59,994 nucleotides of DNA from Microseira wollei NIES-4236 (lineage in GTDB: Bacteria > Cyanobacteriota > Cyanobacteriia > Cyanobacteriales > Aerosakkonemataceae). This document shows positions 1 through 9,611 of this stretch, one piece after another (within the stretch, counting starts at the first letter, position 1; each line of letters starts with the position of its first letter). Under the pieces are notes generated by a model. That model was not told the DNA's origin. It saw only the letters and a program-made list of their open reading frames with translations, and searched no databases. A program made the translations under genes and the position numbers. Location: contig NZ_BLAY01000044.1 in assembly GCF_020521235.1 (NCBI RefSeq), positions 1 through 59,994 on the forward strand. Direction: 5' to 3'.

Positions 1-530
1 AGGCGACTCGATCTGCGTTACCAGGCTCTTGCCTGGTAACGAGGCGACTCGATCTGCGTTACCAGGCTCTTGCCTGGTAACGAGGCGACTCGATCTGCGT
101 TACCAGGCTCTTGCCTGGTAACGAGGCACAGGAGGCGACTCGATCTGCGTTACCAGGCTCTTGCCTGGTAACGAGGCACAGGAGGCACCAGGCTCTTGCC
201 TGGTAACGAGGCGACTCGATCTGCGTTACCAGGCTCTTGCCTGGTAACGAGGCACAGGAGGCGACTGGATCTGCGTTAGCCACGAGGCACAGGAGGCACC
301 AGGCTCTTGCCTGGTAACGAGGCGACTCGATCTGCGTTACCAGGCTCTTGCCTGGTAACGAGGCACAGGAGGCGACTGGATCTGCGTTACCAGGCTCTTG
401 CCTGGTAACGAGGCACAGGAGGCACCAGGCAAGAGCCTGATAACGAGGCGACTCGATCTGCGTTACCAGGCTCTTGCCTGGTAACGAGGCACAGGAGGCA
501 CCAGGCAAGAGCCTGATAACGAGGCGAAAG
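1..530. repeat. Tandem palindromic repeat array (about ten units)
   Basis: A unit of roughly 40 bp is repeated about ten times with small insertions. Its core is an almost perfect hairpin, CGTTACCAGGC-TCTT-GCCTGGTAACG, preceded by GAGGCGACTCGATCTG. Variant units carry an extra ACAGGAGGC block, and two late copies near 424 and 501 have the hairpin arm inverted. There are no unique spacers of constant length, so this is not CRISPR. The array begins at the window edge, so its full length is unknown. It lies upstream of the CHAT gene. Confidence 0.9.
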
Positions 531-627
531 TAGACTAAATATTTCCAGTCCAGTTTAGTGGACTTTGGCTATCAGCCCGGAAATTGATTTCCGGGCAGGT
601 TATCGGATTTAGTGAGAATCGTGCAAA

Positions 628-3219
628 ATGTTAGTTAAACGAATTTTTTACCAGCGATTATTTACCTTCATTCTGTTTTCCCTGTTAGGATTGATAACTT
701 TTTTGGGCGTTCAATCCCTCTCGGCAAAGGCAATTTTGGCAACAGATAGGATGAGGACCCAAGTCCTTACTACGAACGTACTGGTGCAACAAGGGAAAGC
801 TTTGTATGAGGCGGGACAGTTTTCTGATGCGGCAAAAATTTGGCAGCAAGCTGCTGATGCTTTTGCTGCTGCTGGGGATAAACTCAATCAAGCTTCGGCT
901 TTGAGCAATTTATCTTTAACTTACCAGCAATTGGGATTGTGGAATCAAGCGAAAGATGCAATCGCAAATAGCCTTTCCCTCCTCAACACCGATTCCTCAC
1001 CGCTAATCTTGGCTCAAACTTTGAATATTCAAGGTTTCTTACAATTATCTTTAGGACAAGCAGAAAATGCCCTCAATACTTTGCAAAAAGCAGCGGCGGC
1101 TTATAAAAAAGCAGGCGATCAACCTGGTATTATCGCCAATTTAATTAACCAATCCCAGGCGATGCAAGCATTGGGATTCTACCGTCGCGCTGCCAATACT
1201 TTAGAACAAGTAGAAACCAGCCTCCTTGCATCACCCGATTCAATTATTAAAGTAACCGGATTGCTCAATCTGGGCAATACCCTGCGCGTTGTAGGTAATT
1301 TAGATAAATCTCAACAAGTTTTGCAGCAAAGTTTGGAGATTGCCCAAAAACTAGGATTGCGCGGTGCAACTACTTCGATTCAACTCAGTTTAGGCAATAC
1401 CAAACGCGCTTTAGCTAAAAAAACCGCAACATTAAATAGAATACAAACCCCCCAGAATGAAACTCAAGCTGCTTTAGAATTATACCGACAAGCAGCGACT
1501 TCCCAATCTCGCAATACTCGCATTCAAGCGTTAATTAATCACCTTAGTTTGTTGGTCGAAACTCAACAAAATTCAGAAGCCCAAACTTTATTGCCTACCA
1601 TCCAACAAGAACTCAACGACTTACCCGCCAGTCGTACTTCAGTCTATGCTCGCATTAATTTGGCGCAAAGCTTGATCAAACAGTCAGCTGTTAATACCAA
1701 CCCACAACTAACAACTATTGCTCAAATTTTGGCTAAAGCCGTTCAGGAAGCCAAAAACCTGGAAGACCGACGCGCCGAATCTTTAGCTTTGGGAAGTTTG
1801 GGCGAATTATACGAGATAAATCAACAATTGTCAAGCGCTCAAACCGTAACCCAGCAAGCGCTGCTGTTGGCGCAGGCAATTGATGGTTCGGATATTGCCT
1901 ATCGTTGGCAGTGGCAATTGGGAAGGGTACTGAAAGCACAAGGAGAAAAAGAGGCAGCGATCGCAGCATACACCGAAGCCGTGAACACCTTAAAATCCCT
2001 CCGCAGCGACTTAACGGCGATCAACCCAGATGTGCAATTTTCGTTTCGCGAAAGTGTCGAACCCGTTTATCGCCAATTAGTCGGGTTACTGTTGCAAAAT
2101 GGAGATAATGTTAACCAAAATAACCTGATTCAAGCGCGCAATCTGATCGAATCTCTACAACTAGCAGAACTCGATAATTTCTTTCAAGAAGCTTGCCTGA
2201 ATGCCAAACCAGAATTAATCGACCAAGTAGACAGAACCGCAGCAGTAATCTACCCAATTATTTTGTCATATCGCTTAGATGTTATCCTCAGTCTGCCGCA
2301 ACAACCTTTGCGCCATTACAGCACCAACCTGACCCAAAACCAAATTGAAGAAACCTTAGAACAACTGCGACAACAACTAGGAAGACCGAGTTCCAGCAGG
2401 CAACAAATCTTGCGCCTTGCCCAACAAGTTTATGATTGGTTAATTCGACCCGGAGAGACAGAAATCAAAAACAGCGGCGTTAAAACCTTGGTATTTGTGT
2501 TAGATGGTACTTTGCGGAATATCCCGATGGCGGTTCTCCATGACGGCAACCAACACCTATTGCAGCAGTATAACCTTGCACTAGCGCCCGGGTTGCAATT
2601 GCTAGAACCACAATCCTTGGGACAAGTCCAATTGAAAGCTTTAATGCTGGGATTAAGCGAGTCTCGCGACGGATTTCCACCCCTACCTGCCGTGGAGAAG
2701 GAATTGCAACAAATTAAAGCGATCGTGCCTGGTACAGTACTTTTGAATCAGGAATTTACCGGGGAGAGTTTGCGCCAGCAAATCAACGCCGCACCCTACC
2801 CCGTCGTCCACCTAGCCACCCACGGTAAATTCAGTTCCACTGCCGACAATACCTTTATTCTCACCTGGGATGGTCGCATCAACGTCAAGCAATTTGATAC
2901 CTTCCTGCGCGTCAGAAACCAAGCCAGAGGTCGAGCAATTGAACTGCTAGTTTTGAGTGCCTGCGAAACCGCAACTGGAGACAGGCGCGCGACTTTAGGC
3001 ATCGCTGGCGTAGCAGTGCGCGCCGGTGCGCGCAGCACCTTGGCAACGCTTTGGCCCGTGCAAGATGTAGCAACCGCTACCATGATGCCCCAGTTTTACC
3101 GAGAATTAGCAACTCATGGCAAGTCAGAAGCATTGCGCCGCGCCCAAATATCTTTGTCAGAGAATTTCAAGCATCCCTATTACTGGGCGCCTTTTGTTTT
3201 AGTTGGCAATTGGCTATAA
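628..3219 (+). CDS. TPR-CHAT domain protein with N-terminal signal/anchor
   Basis: The 863-residue protein has three parts. An N-terminal hydrophobic stretch (about residues 10-35) looks like a signal peptide or membrane anchor. Helical tetratricopeptide-type repeats follow from about 50 to 460. A C-terminal CHAT domain (caspase-like, clan CD) runs from about 580 to 863. The CHAT catalytic pair is visible: His in HLATHGKF (about residue 732) and Cys in LSACETATGD (about residue 779). TPR-CHAT proteins are abundant in filamentous cyanobacteria and are presumed proteases in secretion or signalling; the substrate here is not known. The next original gene downstream is a haemagglutinin-type exoprotein, so processing of a secreted partner is a reasonable inference. 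The ATG at 628 precedes the hydrophobic segment and no better start is evident. Confidence 0.9.
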   Translation: MLVKRIFYQRLFTFILFSLLGLITFLGVQSLSAKAILATDRMRTQVLTTNVLVQQGKALYEAGQFSDAAKIWQQAADAFAAAGDKLNQASALSNLSLTYQQLGLWNQAKDAIANSLSLLNTDSSPLILAQTLNIQGFLQLSLGQAENALNTLQKAAAAYKKAGDQPGIIANLINQSQAMQALGFYRRAANTLEQVETSLLASPDSIIKVTGLLNLGNTLRVVGNLDKSQQVLQQSLEIAQKLGLRGATTSIQLSLGNTKRALAKKTATLNRIQTPQNETQAALELYRQAATSQSRNTRIQALINHLSLLVETQQNSEAQTLLPTIQQELNDLPASRTSVYARINLAQSLIKQSAVNTNPQLTTIAQILAKAVQEAKNLEDRRAESLALGSLGELYEINQQLSSAQTVTQQALLLAQAIDGSDIAYRWQWQLGRVLKAQGEKEAAIAAYTEAVNTLKSLRSDLTAINPDVQFSFRESVEPVYRQLVGLLLQNGDNVNQNNLIQARNLIESLQLAELDNFFQEACLNAKPELIDQVDRTAAVIYPIILSYRLDVILSLPQQPLRHYSTNLTQNQIEETLEQLRQQLGRPSSSRQQILRLAQQVYDWLIRPGETEIKNSGVKTLVFVLDGTLRNIPMAVLHDGNQHLLQQYNLALAPGLQLLEPQSLGQVQLKALMLGLSESRDGFPPLPAVEKELQQIKAIVPGTVLLNQEFTGESLRQQINAAPYPVVHLATHGKFSSTADNTFILTWDGRINVKQFDTFLRVRNQARGRAIELLVLSACETATGDRRATLGIAGVAVRAGARSTLATLWPVQDVATATMMPQFYRELATHGKSEALRRAQISLSENFKHPYYWAPFVLVGNWL

Positions 3220-3229
3220 AACCCAAACA

Positions 3230-3310
3230 GTAGGGTGCGATCTTCGCGCAGAGTACGGCACCAAACCAACCCAAACAGTAGGGTGCGATCTTCGCGCAGA
3301 GTACGGCACC
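3230..3310 (+). repeat. REP-like direct repeats upstream of the RAYT gene
   Basis: Two copies of a 33-bp sequence (3230-3262 and 3278-3310) begin GTAGGGTGCGATCTTCGCGC and end GTACGGCACC. A third, partial copy of the linker follows before 3330. An inverted relative lies at 3974-4003 beyond the transposase gene, which is the usual layout of a RAYT with its REP sequences. Confidence 0.8.
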
Positions 3311-3362
3311 AGACCAACCCAAACAGTAGCGCGGTTTCCTATTGATATTTCGGAGAAATCTA

Positions 3363-3953
3363 ATGGGTATCCTACAATCAATCACCAATCCTCAAAAACA
3401 GATGCCCAACTACAGAAGACTAATTATCCCCGGCGCTACTTACTTTTTCACAATAGTCACGTACCAACGTCGCCCCTGGCTTTGCACCGAAATTGCCCGT
3501 CAAACCTTGAGAGAATCCATCAATAAAGTCCGGAAAAAATCTCCATTTTCCATTGATGCCCTGGTTTTGCTACCCGATCATATTCATTGTATTTGTACAC
3601 TCCCCCCCGGAGACGGTGACTATGCGACTCGTTTGCGATTAATTAAAAATTTTGTGACTAAAAATTGTGGGTATAATCTGGGAATTGATGCAAAGATTAC
3701 GAAATCACGACAAAAGCGCAAGGAAAGAAACCTCTGGCAAATAAGATTTTGGCAGCATTTGATTCGGAATGAAAAATATTTTGCTAACCACTGGGATTAT
3801 ATTCATTACAATCCTGTGAAACACGGTTTGTGCAAAACACCGAGAGAATGGCAATTTTCTAGCCTGCATCGCTTTGTGGCACAGGGTTTGTATCCTGAAG
3901 ATTGGGGTGTTTATGAAATTCCCGATCTATTGCCTACTGTTGTAGGGGAGTGA
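3363..3953 (+). CDS. REP-associated tyrosine transposase (IS200-like Y1/HUH family)
   Basis: This is a single-strand DNA transposase of the RAYT type. The protein shows the family opening MPNYRRLIIPGATYFF, the HUH metal-binding motif in DHIHCICTLP, and the C-terminal DYIHYNPVKHGL block typical of RAYTs. The length, just under 200 residues, is normal for the family. The ATG at 3363 is chosen because GGAG lies seven bases upstream; an internal ATG at 3402, just before the conserved PNYRR, is the alternative. Inverted REP-like repeats flank it (3230-3310 and 3974-4003). RAYTs generally act on REP elements and do not move as an ordinary insertion sequence. The frame looks intact. Confidence 0.88.
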   Translation: MGILQSITNPQKQMPNYRRLIIPGATYFFTIVTYQRRPWLCTEIARQTLRESINKVRKKSPFSIDALVLLPDHIHCICTLPPGDGDYATRLRLIKNFVTKNCGYNLGIDAKITKSRQKRKERNLWQIRFWQHLIRNEKYFANHWDYIHYNPVKHGLCKTPREWQFSSLHRFVAQGLYPEDWGVYEIPDLLPTVVGE

Positions 3954-3973
3954 GGGTTTGTAGGCTTACTTCC

Positions 3974-4003
3974 GGTGCCGTACTCTGCGCTAACGCACCC
4001 TAC
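3974..4003 (-). repeat. Inverted REP-like copy downstream of the RAYT gene
   Basis: This 30-bp sequence is the reverse complement, with a small internal difference, of the REP-like unit at 3230-3262. Both share GTAGGGTGCG at one end and GCAGAGTACGGCACC at the other. It closes the inverted pair bracketing the transposase. Confidence 0.75.
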
Positions 4004-4066
4004 CATTACTAGCACTTTCAATTTCTATCTTAAGGTAGATGTAAAAAACTCAAATTTCAGTATATA

Positions 4067-4239
4067 ACTCAAGTTGCTAGTTATCTCTCTCAGAGCGGCT
4101 AATGGCTAATGGCGTTCCCAGGCAGTCGCCGAGTTCCCAGGCTCATGGCTGGGAACTCGGCGAAATCAGTAAAAATCCAAGATTAGCAATTAGCAATTAG
4201 CCATTAGCAACGCCCTTGTTTATAACTAGCAACAAGCGT
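4067..4239. mobile_element. MITE-like element, copy A
   Basis: It starts ACTCAAGTTGCTAGTTAT and ends with the inverted form ATAACTAGCAACAAGCGT. It is flanked on both sides by ATATA (4062-4066 and 4240-4244), a 5-bp target duplication. The interior consists of GCTAATGG and GCAATTA heptamer strings that can fold back on each other, plus an internal GTTCCCAGG..CTGGGAAC hairpin. It has no coding capacity. It sits in the upstream region of the haemagglutinin gene. Confidence 0.85.
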
Positions 4240-4282
4240 ATATAAGTTCTTATAAAAATTATTCGTTTAAGATAGTTAATTT

Positions 4283-7200
4283 ATGCAACAGGATGATAGC
4301 CGCAGCACGGGTTTTTTCCCAGACTCACTCTGGATTTTAGCCAGTATTACCCTCGCCTGTCTGAGCCAGACTAGCCCAGTTTATTCGCAAATTGCCCCAG
4401 ATGGGACGCTCTCTACCAATGTTACAACTACAAATAATCTTAACTTTACAATAAACGACGGCAACCGAGTCGGAAACAATCTTTTCCACAGCTTTCGCGA
4501 GTTTTCAGTTCCTACAGGTGGAGAAGCTTTTTTTAATAATGCCGAAGAAATTCAAAATATATTCAGTCGCGTCACTGGTGGAACAATTTCTAATATTGAT
4601 GGTTTAATTCGAGCCAAGGGTAATGCTAATTTATTCTTGCTCAATCCCAGTGGAATTATCTTTGGCGCTAATGCAAGGCTGAATATTGGTGGCTCGTTTC
4701 TAGCAACTACGGCGAGTAGTTTCAAGTTTGCCGATGGGGTAGAATTTAGCGCTACAAATCCTCAAGCTGCACCTTTGTTAACGATCGATGTTCCCATCGG
4801 CTTGCAAATTGGAACCAATCCAGGGAGTATCGTCAAGCAAGGCAGTGCAATCGATAATCAAGGTCGTCTCAGCGGACTCCAAGTGTCGCCGGGGAGAAGT
4901 TTAGTCTTAGTAGGCGGCGGACTCAACCTGGATGGGGGTCGATTGATTGCTGCGGGGGGTCGCGTAGAACTGGGAGGACTGGCAACATCAGGGACGGTGG
5001 GATTAGCAGTAAACGGCAATACCCTGAATTTAAGTTTTCCCCCAGATATTACAAGAGCCAATGTATTCCTAACCAATGATGCACTGGTCAATGTAGTAGG
5101 GGACGGAGGCGGCGATATTATCGTCAATGCGAATAACTTTACGGCTACAAATGGTGGGATGTTAGCCGCAGGTACTAGAGGAGTTGGTAAGAGTGGAGAT
5201 ATTACAGTTAACGCTAACGAGTTCAGCCTTTCTGGTCGAGGAGCGAACTCTGGCAGTGGTTTGTACAATCGAGCTGTAGGGGGTAGCACTGGCAATCTTG
5301 GCGATATCCGAATTAATGCGCAGAAAGTCAGTATCGTTGGTACTGGTTCTGTTATTACTCCTGATTCTCCCATCGAAGAGATTCTGGAAGAGAGTCTCGC
5401 CGCCACGGGTTTGCACAATGAGGTAGCGCCATTAGCTTTAGGCAATGGCGGTAATATTTTTATCAATGCAGATTCGTTTCATGTTTCGTCGGGTGCGATC
5501 GCTCAATCTTTAACCGCTAGTTCCGGCAATGCAGGAGATATTGTCATCAGCGCTAGGGATATCAACCTCTCCGGTGTTAGTAGCGGCATCCAGTTAGTTA
5601 CTTTTGGACGGGGCAATGCCGGTAACGTAACGATTCGCACTGCAAGGTTAACGACTAGGGATGGGGCAGTCGTAGGCGGTTTAACTTTTGCTGAGGGTAA
5701 GGCGGGAACCGTAACGGTGAACGCCTCTGAGTCTGTGGAACTGATTGGCATAACCCCAGCGGGGTATCCCAGCACCTTGTTTGTTGGCACTCATCCTCAA
5801 AGTAGTGGAAATGCTGGCGAGATCACGATTAATACGAGAAGGTTGACGATCCAAAATGGAGCCAGCGCCGATGTCAGTACCCAAGGAACAGGTGAGGCAG
5901 GCAATTTGACGATCGATGCCTCTGAGTCTGTGGAGTTGAGCGGCACATCAACCGTAAATATAGGTAACGAGTCATTTGAAGCAGGCAGCGACTTGTTGGC
6001 TTTAACTACTGGTTCCGGCAAGGGTGGCGACATCAGGATTGCAACCCCAAGGTTAACAGTTCGAGATGGGGGAAAAATCTCAACTGCGGCTATTAGTGGC
6101 AGTGGCGCAGCTGGTTCGATCCGCATTCGCGCTCAAGATGTGGAATTGAGCGGTACTATCCCCAATAGTATGTTACCCGGTGGGTTGTCAGCTCGTGTTG
6201 GCGAAACAGCTACTGGTGCTGGGGGCAATATATCAATTGAAACCGGGCGGTTGATTGTCCGCGATGGGGCAGAGATCTCAGCTGCTACTTTGGGCAGGGG
6301 CGATGCTGGTGCGATCGCCATTCGCGCTACAGATATTGAACTGATAGGAACAGGTCAGTTTGGTTTATTGGATCGCAGTAGCATCACGACTCAAAGTCTG
6401 GATCAGGGTAGAGGTGGAGATATCAGAATTGAAACGGGACGCCTAGTGGTGGCGAATGGTGCAGAAATCTCATCGGGTACTGCCTTTAGACCGATTGAAC
6501 AACCGCTCCCCGATTGGCAACCTACGCCTGGTAAACCAATTCCACCTCAAGGCGGGGGTAATGCGGGAAATATTTTCATCAGGGCATCCGAGTCAGTCGA
6601 ACTGTTTGGCATCTCATCATCAACACTTCTCAATCTCAGCACCATATCCAGTCAAGTTGGTGTCAACACCACTGGTAATGGAGGAACGATCTCGATTGCA
6701 ACTCGAGGACTGACTCTCCGAGATGGGGCAGAAATATCAGCCGCTACTTTTGGTTTCGGCAATGCAGGTTTTGTGAACGTTGAGGCATCGCGAGTGGAAG
6801 TAATCGGCGGTGTGGCGGGTTTGGAAAATGTGGGAGTTTTCCTTCGCCCAAATCGAAATAGTTTTGCACCCAGTCGCTTGTCAGCTGAAGTTTTTGCCAC
6901 CGCCAGGGGAAATGGGGGAACGGTTACTGTAAATGCTGACAGATTAACCGTGGGCGATCGCGCTCAACTGGGCGTCAGCAGTCAAGGGCAAGGAAATCCG
7001 GGCAACCTAGACGTCACATCTCGCCATCTGCGTTTGGATAACCAAGGCACTTTAACCGCCGCTTCTTCAACAGGTAGGGGCGGCAATATTAATCTGCAAG
7101 GGAGAAATATACAGTTACGCCGCCAAAGCGTAATTTCTGCCGCCTCAGCCCCAGGAGCTATAGAAGGTAATATTGGGATTAATACAGAAACGCTAGTCCT

Positions 7201-7768
7201 GCTAGAAGCCAGCCAAATTAGAACCGATGCCATTGCTCCCAATGGGGGAAGTAATATTAGAATTTCCCCTTTGGATGAGTCAGAAGCAATCTTCCAGTCC
7301 CCGGATAGTATCATCAACGCCAGCGGGCAATTAACCATCGAAGGAGATATCCAAACCGAACAGCCTCAGATACACGGAGTGGAAATCGTCGATAGTTCCA
7401 GGTTAATTGTTGACCGCTGCGCCCCCGTGCGTCAAGGCAGTAGCTTTGTCGTCACCGGACGCGGGGGCATTCCCCCCAGTCCCAACGAACCTTTGAGCGG
7501 CGAAACGGTACTGGTATATTTGGTTACCCTCGACGCCCAAGAGCAGAGGAGCAGGGGAGCAGGGGAGCAGGGGAGCCGAGGTAATACTGAGGAATCGTTG
7601 GTTACATCTGATACAACAAACTCGACTCAGCTAGTGGAAGCAACGGGTTGGATAATTAACGAAAAAGGCCAAGTGGTTCTGATTGCTGAAGCACCCACCG
7701 CGACTCCTTACCGCCCTGAATTGGTGCCAGTTGGTTGTCCGGTTCGCCAGGAAAAAACAAACCTGTAG
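4283..7768 (+). CDS. Filamentous haemagglutinin N-terminal domain exoprotein (TpsA-like)
   Basis: The 1161-residue protein starts with a hydrophobic signal region (about residues 10-35). The haemagglutination-activity/TPS domain follows (about 40-165) and contains the hallmark NLFLLNPSGIIFGANARL. The rest is a long series of degenerate parallel beta-helix repeats such as GNGGNIxI and TVRDGAxIS. TPS proteins cross the outer membrane through a TpsB/ShlB porin; no TpsB gene lies in the window. A glycine-rich stretch near residue 1095 is encoded by a GAGCAGGGGAGCAGG-type dispersed repeat captured in frame. The stop codon falls inside an inverted repeat shared with the downstream convergent gene. 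The role in adhesion or surface interaction is inferred from the family. Confidence 0.9.
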   Translation: MQQDDSRSTGFFPDSLWILASITLACLSQTSPVYSQIAPDGTLSTNVTTTNNLNFTINDGNRVGNNLFHSFREFSVPTGGEAFFNNAEEIQNIFSRVTGGTISNIDGLIRAKGNANLFLLNPSGIIFGANARLNIGGSFLATTASSFKFADGVEFSATNPQAAPLLTIDVPIGLQIGTNPGSIVKQGSAIDNQGRLSGLQVSPGRSLVLVGGGLNLDGGRLIAAGGRVELGGLATSGTVGLAVNGNTLNLSFPPDITRANVFLTNDALVNVVGDGGGDIIVNANNFTATNGGMLAAGTRGVGKSGDITVNANEFSLSGRGANSGSGLYNRAVGGSTGNLGDIRINAQKVSIVGTGSVITPDSPIEEILEESLAATGLHNEVAPLALGNGGNIFINADSFHVSSGAIAQSLTASSGNAGDIVISARDINLSGVSSGIQLVTFGRGNAGNVTIRTARLTTRDGAVVGGLTFAEGKAGTVTVNASESVELIGITPAGYPSTLFVGTHPQSSGNAGEITINTRRLTIQNGASADVSTQGTGEAGNLTIDASESVELSGTSTVNIGNESFEAGSDLLALTTGSGKGGDIRIATPRLTVRDGGKISTAAISGSGAAGSIRIRAQDVELSGTIPNSMLPGGLSARVGETATGAGGNISIETGRLIVRDGAEISAATLGRGDAGAIAIRATDIELIGTGQFGLLDRSSITTQSLDQGRGGDIRIETGRLVVANGAEISSGTAFRPIEQPLPDWQPTPGKPIPPQGGGNAGNIFIRASESVELFGISSSTLLNLSTISSQVGVNTTGNGGTISIATRGLTLRDGAEISAATFGFGNAGFVNVEASRVEVIGGVAGLENVGVFLRPNRNSFAPSRLSAEVFATARGNGGTVTVNADRLTVGDRAQLGVSSQGQGNPGNLDVTSRHLRLDNQGTLTAASSTGRGGNINLQGRNIQLRRQSVISAASAPGAIEGNIGINTETLVLLEASQIRTDAIAPNGGSNIRISPLDESEAIFQSPDSIINASGQLTIEGDIQTEQPQIHGVEIVDSSRLIVDRCAPVRQGSSFVVTGRGGIPPSPNEPLSGETVLVYLVTLDAQEQRSRGAGEQGSRGNTEESLVTSDTTNSTQLVEATGWIINEKGQVVLIAEAPTATPYRPELVPVGCPVRQEKTNL

Positions 7769-7830
7769 GGGCACGGCGTGGAGTAAGTTTTGGTTTATAC
7801 CAAAAAATTGTTAAATGCCGTGCCCCTACA
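7764..7830. terminator. Inverted repeat between convergent genes, possible bidirectional terminator
   Basis: Arms TGTAGGGGCACGGC (7764-7777) and GCCGTGCCCCTACA (7817-7830) pair perfectly over 14 bp with a 39-base loop. The left arm contains the stop codon of the haemagglutinin gene. A GTAGGGGCACGG sequence recurs near 33310, so this is also a member of a dispersed repeat family. Terminator function is inferred from position only, since there is no clear U-tract. Confidence 0.5.
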
Positions 7831-7855
7831 GTAACGCACCACAGGTTTTGACCGC

Positions 7856-9010
7856 TTAACGTTGGGCGAAGACGCTAGCGGCGGCGGCGACACCTGCACC
7901 GGGGGTGAAGGCATCGTATCCCAGTTCAATTAGGGCAGCTTCTAGGGAAGCGATCGCACTCAATATATCCCTATCGCTGACAAATCCCAAATGCCCGATC
8001 CGGAATATCTTACCCTTGAGGTGGTCTTGTCCTCCCGCCATCGCGATGTCGAATTTCTTCTTCAAGATCGAGCGAATTTTTTCCGCGTCCACTTGCACTG
8101 GGGCGACGGCGGTAATCGCCGGCGAGGCGGCACTATCTGGCGCAAATAGTGGCAAACTCAACGCTTTCACGGCGGCGCGAGTCGCATTCATCTGGCGGGT
8201 ATGCCGCGCGAAGATGTTTTCTAACCCTTCCGCTTTCATCATCCGCAGCGTTGTTTGCAGCGCGATGATTAAATTCACAGGTGGGGTAAACGGTGTGCTA
8301 TTTTTAGCAGCGTCTTTGCGGTATTTACCTAAATCCAGATAGTACCGGGGCAGTTTAGCGGTTTTGTAGGCTTCCCAAGCTTTGGCACTTACCGATACAA
8401 AACCCAAACCGGGGGGAATCATGTAGCCTTTTTGCGAACCGGAACCGACCACATCGAGTCCCCATTCATCCACGGGGACGTTGACCGCGCCCATGCTGGT
8501 GACCGTATCGACAATTATCAAAGCTTCTCCATGCGCTTTGACGTGGCGGTTGATCGTTTCCAGGTCATTTAGGACACCCGTAGAAGTTTCGCTGTGGGTG
8601 ACGACGACGGCTTTGATTTGCTTTTCTTTATCGGATTCCAGCTTTTCGCGGAACTGTTCTGGGTCGAGGGGTTTGCCCCATTCGGCGGTAACTTTTTCTA
8701 CATGGAGGCCGTAAGCTTCGCCGACTTCCGCCCAGCGATCGCCAAACTTACCATTGCATCCTACCAAGATGCGATCCGCGGGACTCAAGAAATTAATTAT
8801 CCCCGCTTCCATCGCCCCCGTCCCCGATGCGGTCAGCATCAGCACGTCATTTTGCGTTTGGTGCAACCACTTGAGGTTTTCGGTACACTCCGCCATAATT
8901 GGAGCAAACTCGCTGCTGCGGTGACCGATGGGGTGCTTGGCTAAAGCGAGTAATGCCTGTTCTGGCACGGGTGTAGGACCCGGTATCATCAGCATCAGCT
9001 TGTCGTTCAT
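7856..9010 (-). CDS. Class V aminotransferase (alanine/serine-glyoxylate aminotransferase family)
   Basis: This 384-residue PLP-dependent aminotransferase belongs to the family that transfers amino groups to glyoxylate, fitting cyanobacterial photorespiratory 2-phosphoglycolate metabolism. Cyanobacterial members are often labelled small subunit of soluble hydrogenase, a historical name. The PLP lysine is in GSGSQKGYMIPPG (about residue 194). The N-terminal IPGPTPVP and the ASGTGAMEA phosphate-binding loop (about residues 61-69) are conserved. Length is normal and the frame intact. It is transcribed towards the haemagglutinin gene. Substrate preference cannot be told from sequence. Confidence 0.9.
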   Translation of the reverse strand: MNDKLMLMIPGPTPVPEQALLALAKHPIGHRSSEFAPIMAECTENLKWLHQTQNDVLMLTASGTGAMEAGIINFLSPADRILVGCNGKFGDRWAEVGEAYGLHVEKVTAEWGKPLDPEQFREKLESDKEKQIKAVVVTHSETSTGVLNDLETINRHVKAHGEALIIVDTVTSMGAVNVPVDEWGLDVVGSGSQKGYMIPPGLGFVSVSAKAWEAYKTAKLPRYYLDLGKYRKDAAKNSTPFTPPVNLIIALQTTLRMMKAEGLENIFARHTRQMNATRAAVKALSLPLFAPDSAASPAITAVAPVQVDAEKIRSILKKKFDIAMAGGQDHLKGKIFRIGHLGFVSDRDILSAIASLEAALIELGYDAFTPGAGVAAAASVFAQR

Positions 9011-9611
9011 TTTGATCCTATAACACTGAGATAGTGCTATACAGAACTTGGCTAAACTTGCTTAAAGTTCACCATTCAACCAGAAACAGTTTCTGGAGGG
9101 TCTGCTTCCTGCTTCAACCAAGGGAGTCGGCTCCTTCTTGTCCACAGGCGTCAATTTGGGTGTAGCCCACCCTATGAAGCTTTTTAGCGTTTTACTTTTG
9201 AAGCTAAGAGCCATTGTTCATCCATTATTTTCAGCCAATTTAACGAATCGTGGTTTCCCGTTCGACCTTTTGATAGGCTGGCTAGTTCTGAATCGACTGT
9301 GGTTTACAAAATGCGACAATTTTTTTAGCCTTGGTTTTCGGCATTGTTCAGGAATATAGCACAAAAGTGAATCGCCATCAATAACTATAGGTTTCTTTAT
9401 AACTTACTCAAGTTGCGTAACTATAAGTAAGTTTAGTAAAGAATCTGGCGATTTAATCTAGCTCTGGAGTTTCCAAATCTTAGCCCCTAGATTTTCCGAT
9501 TCCCTGGTTTCTCAAATCTGAATTAATATTTCTCAGGGCAGAAAGGTTGAGGTCGTTTGAGAGCGAGCGACCTGTTTGGAACTTTTTATTGTACTGTTAA
9601 TTGACCAGAAG
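9011..9611. other. 600-bp intergenic stretch without a recognisable gene
   Basis: It separates the aminotransferase and the small conserved gene, both on the minus strand. Reading frames here have no family resemblance or ribosome binding site. A partial MITE-end-like string, ACTCAAGTTGCGTAACTATAA, occurs near 9406-9426. The upstream region of the aminotransferase must lie within the first part. Confidence 0.6.

Noticed and set aside
59-508. Long minus-strand open frame across the tandem repeat
   Set aside because: It is a repeated translation of the palindromic repeat with no independent coding features.
3203-3526. Second plus-strand frame overlapping the RAYT start
   Set aside because: It reads through the REP-like repeats and is out of frame with the conserved transposase motifs.
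4858-5466. Minus-strand frames opposite the haemagglutinin gene
   Set aside because: They are antisense shadows of beta-helix repeat codons; the plus-strand frame has clear domain signatures.
9138-9359. Plus-strand frame in the gap before the aminotransferase
   Set aside because: It has no recognisable family, weak start context, and lies where the divergent promoter region is expected.
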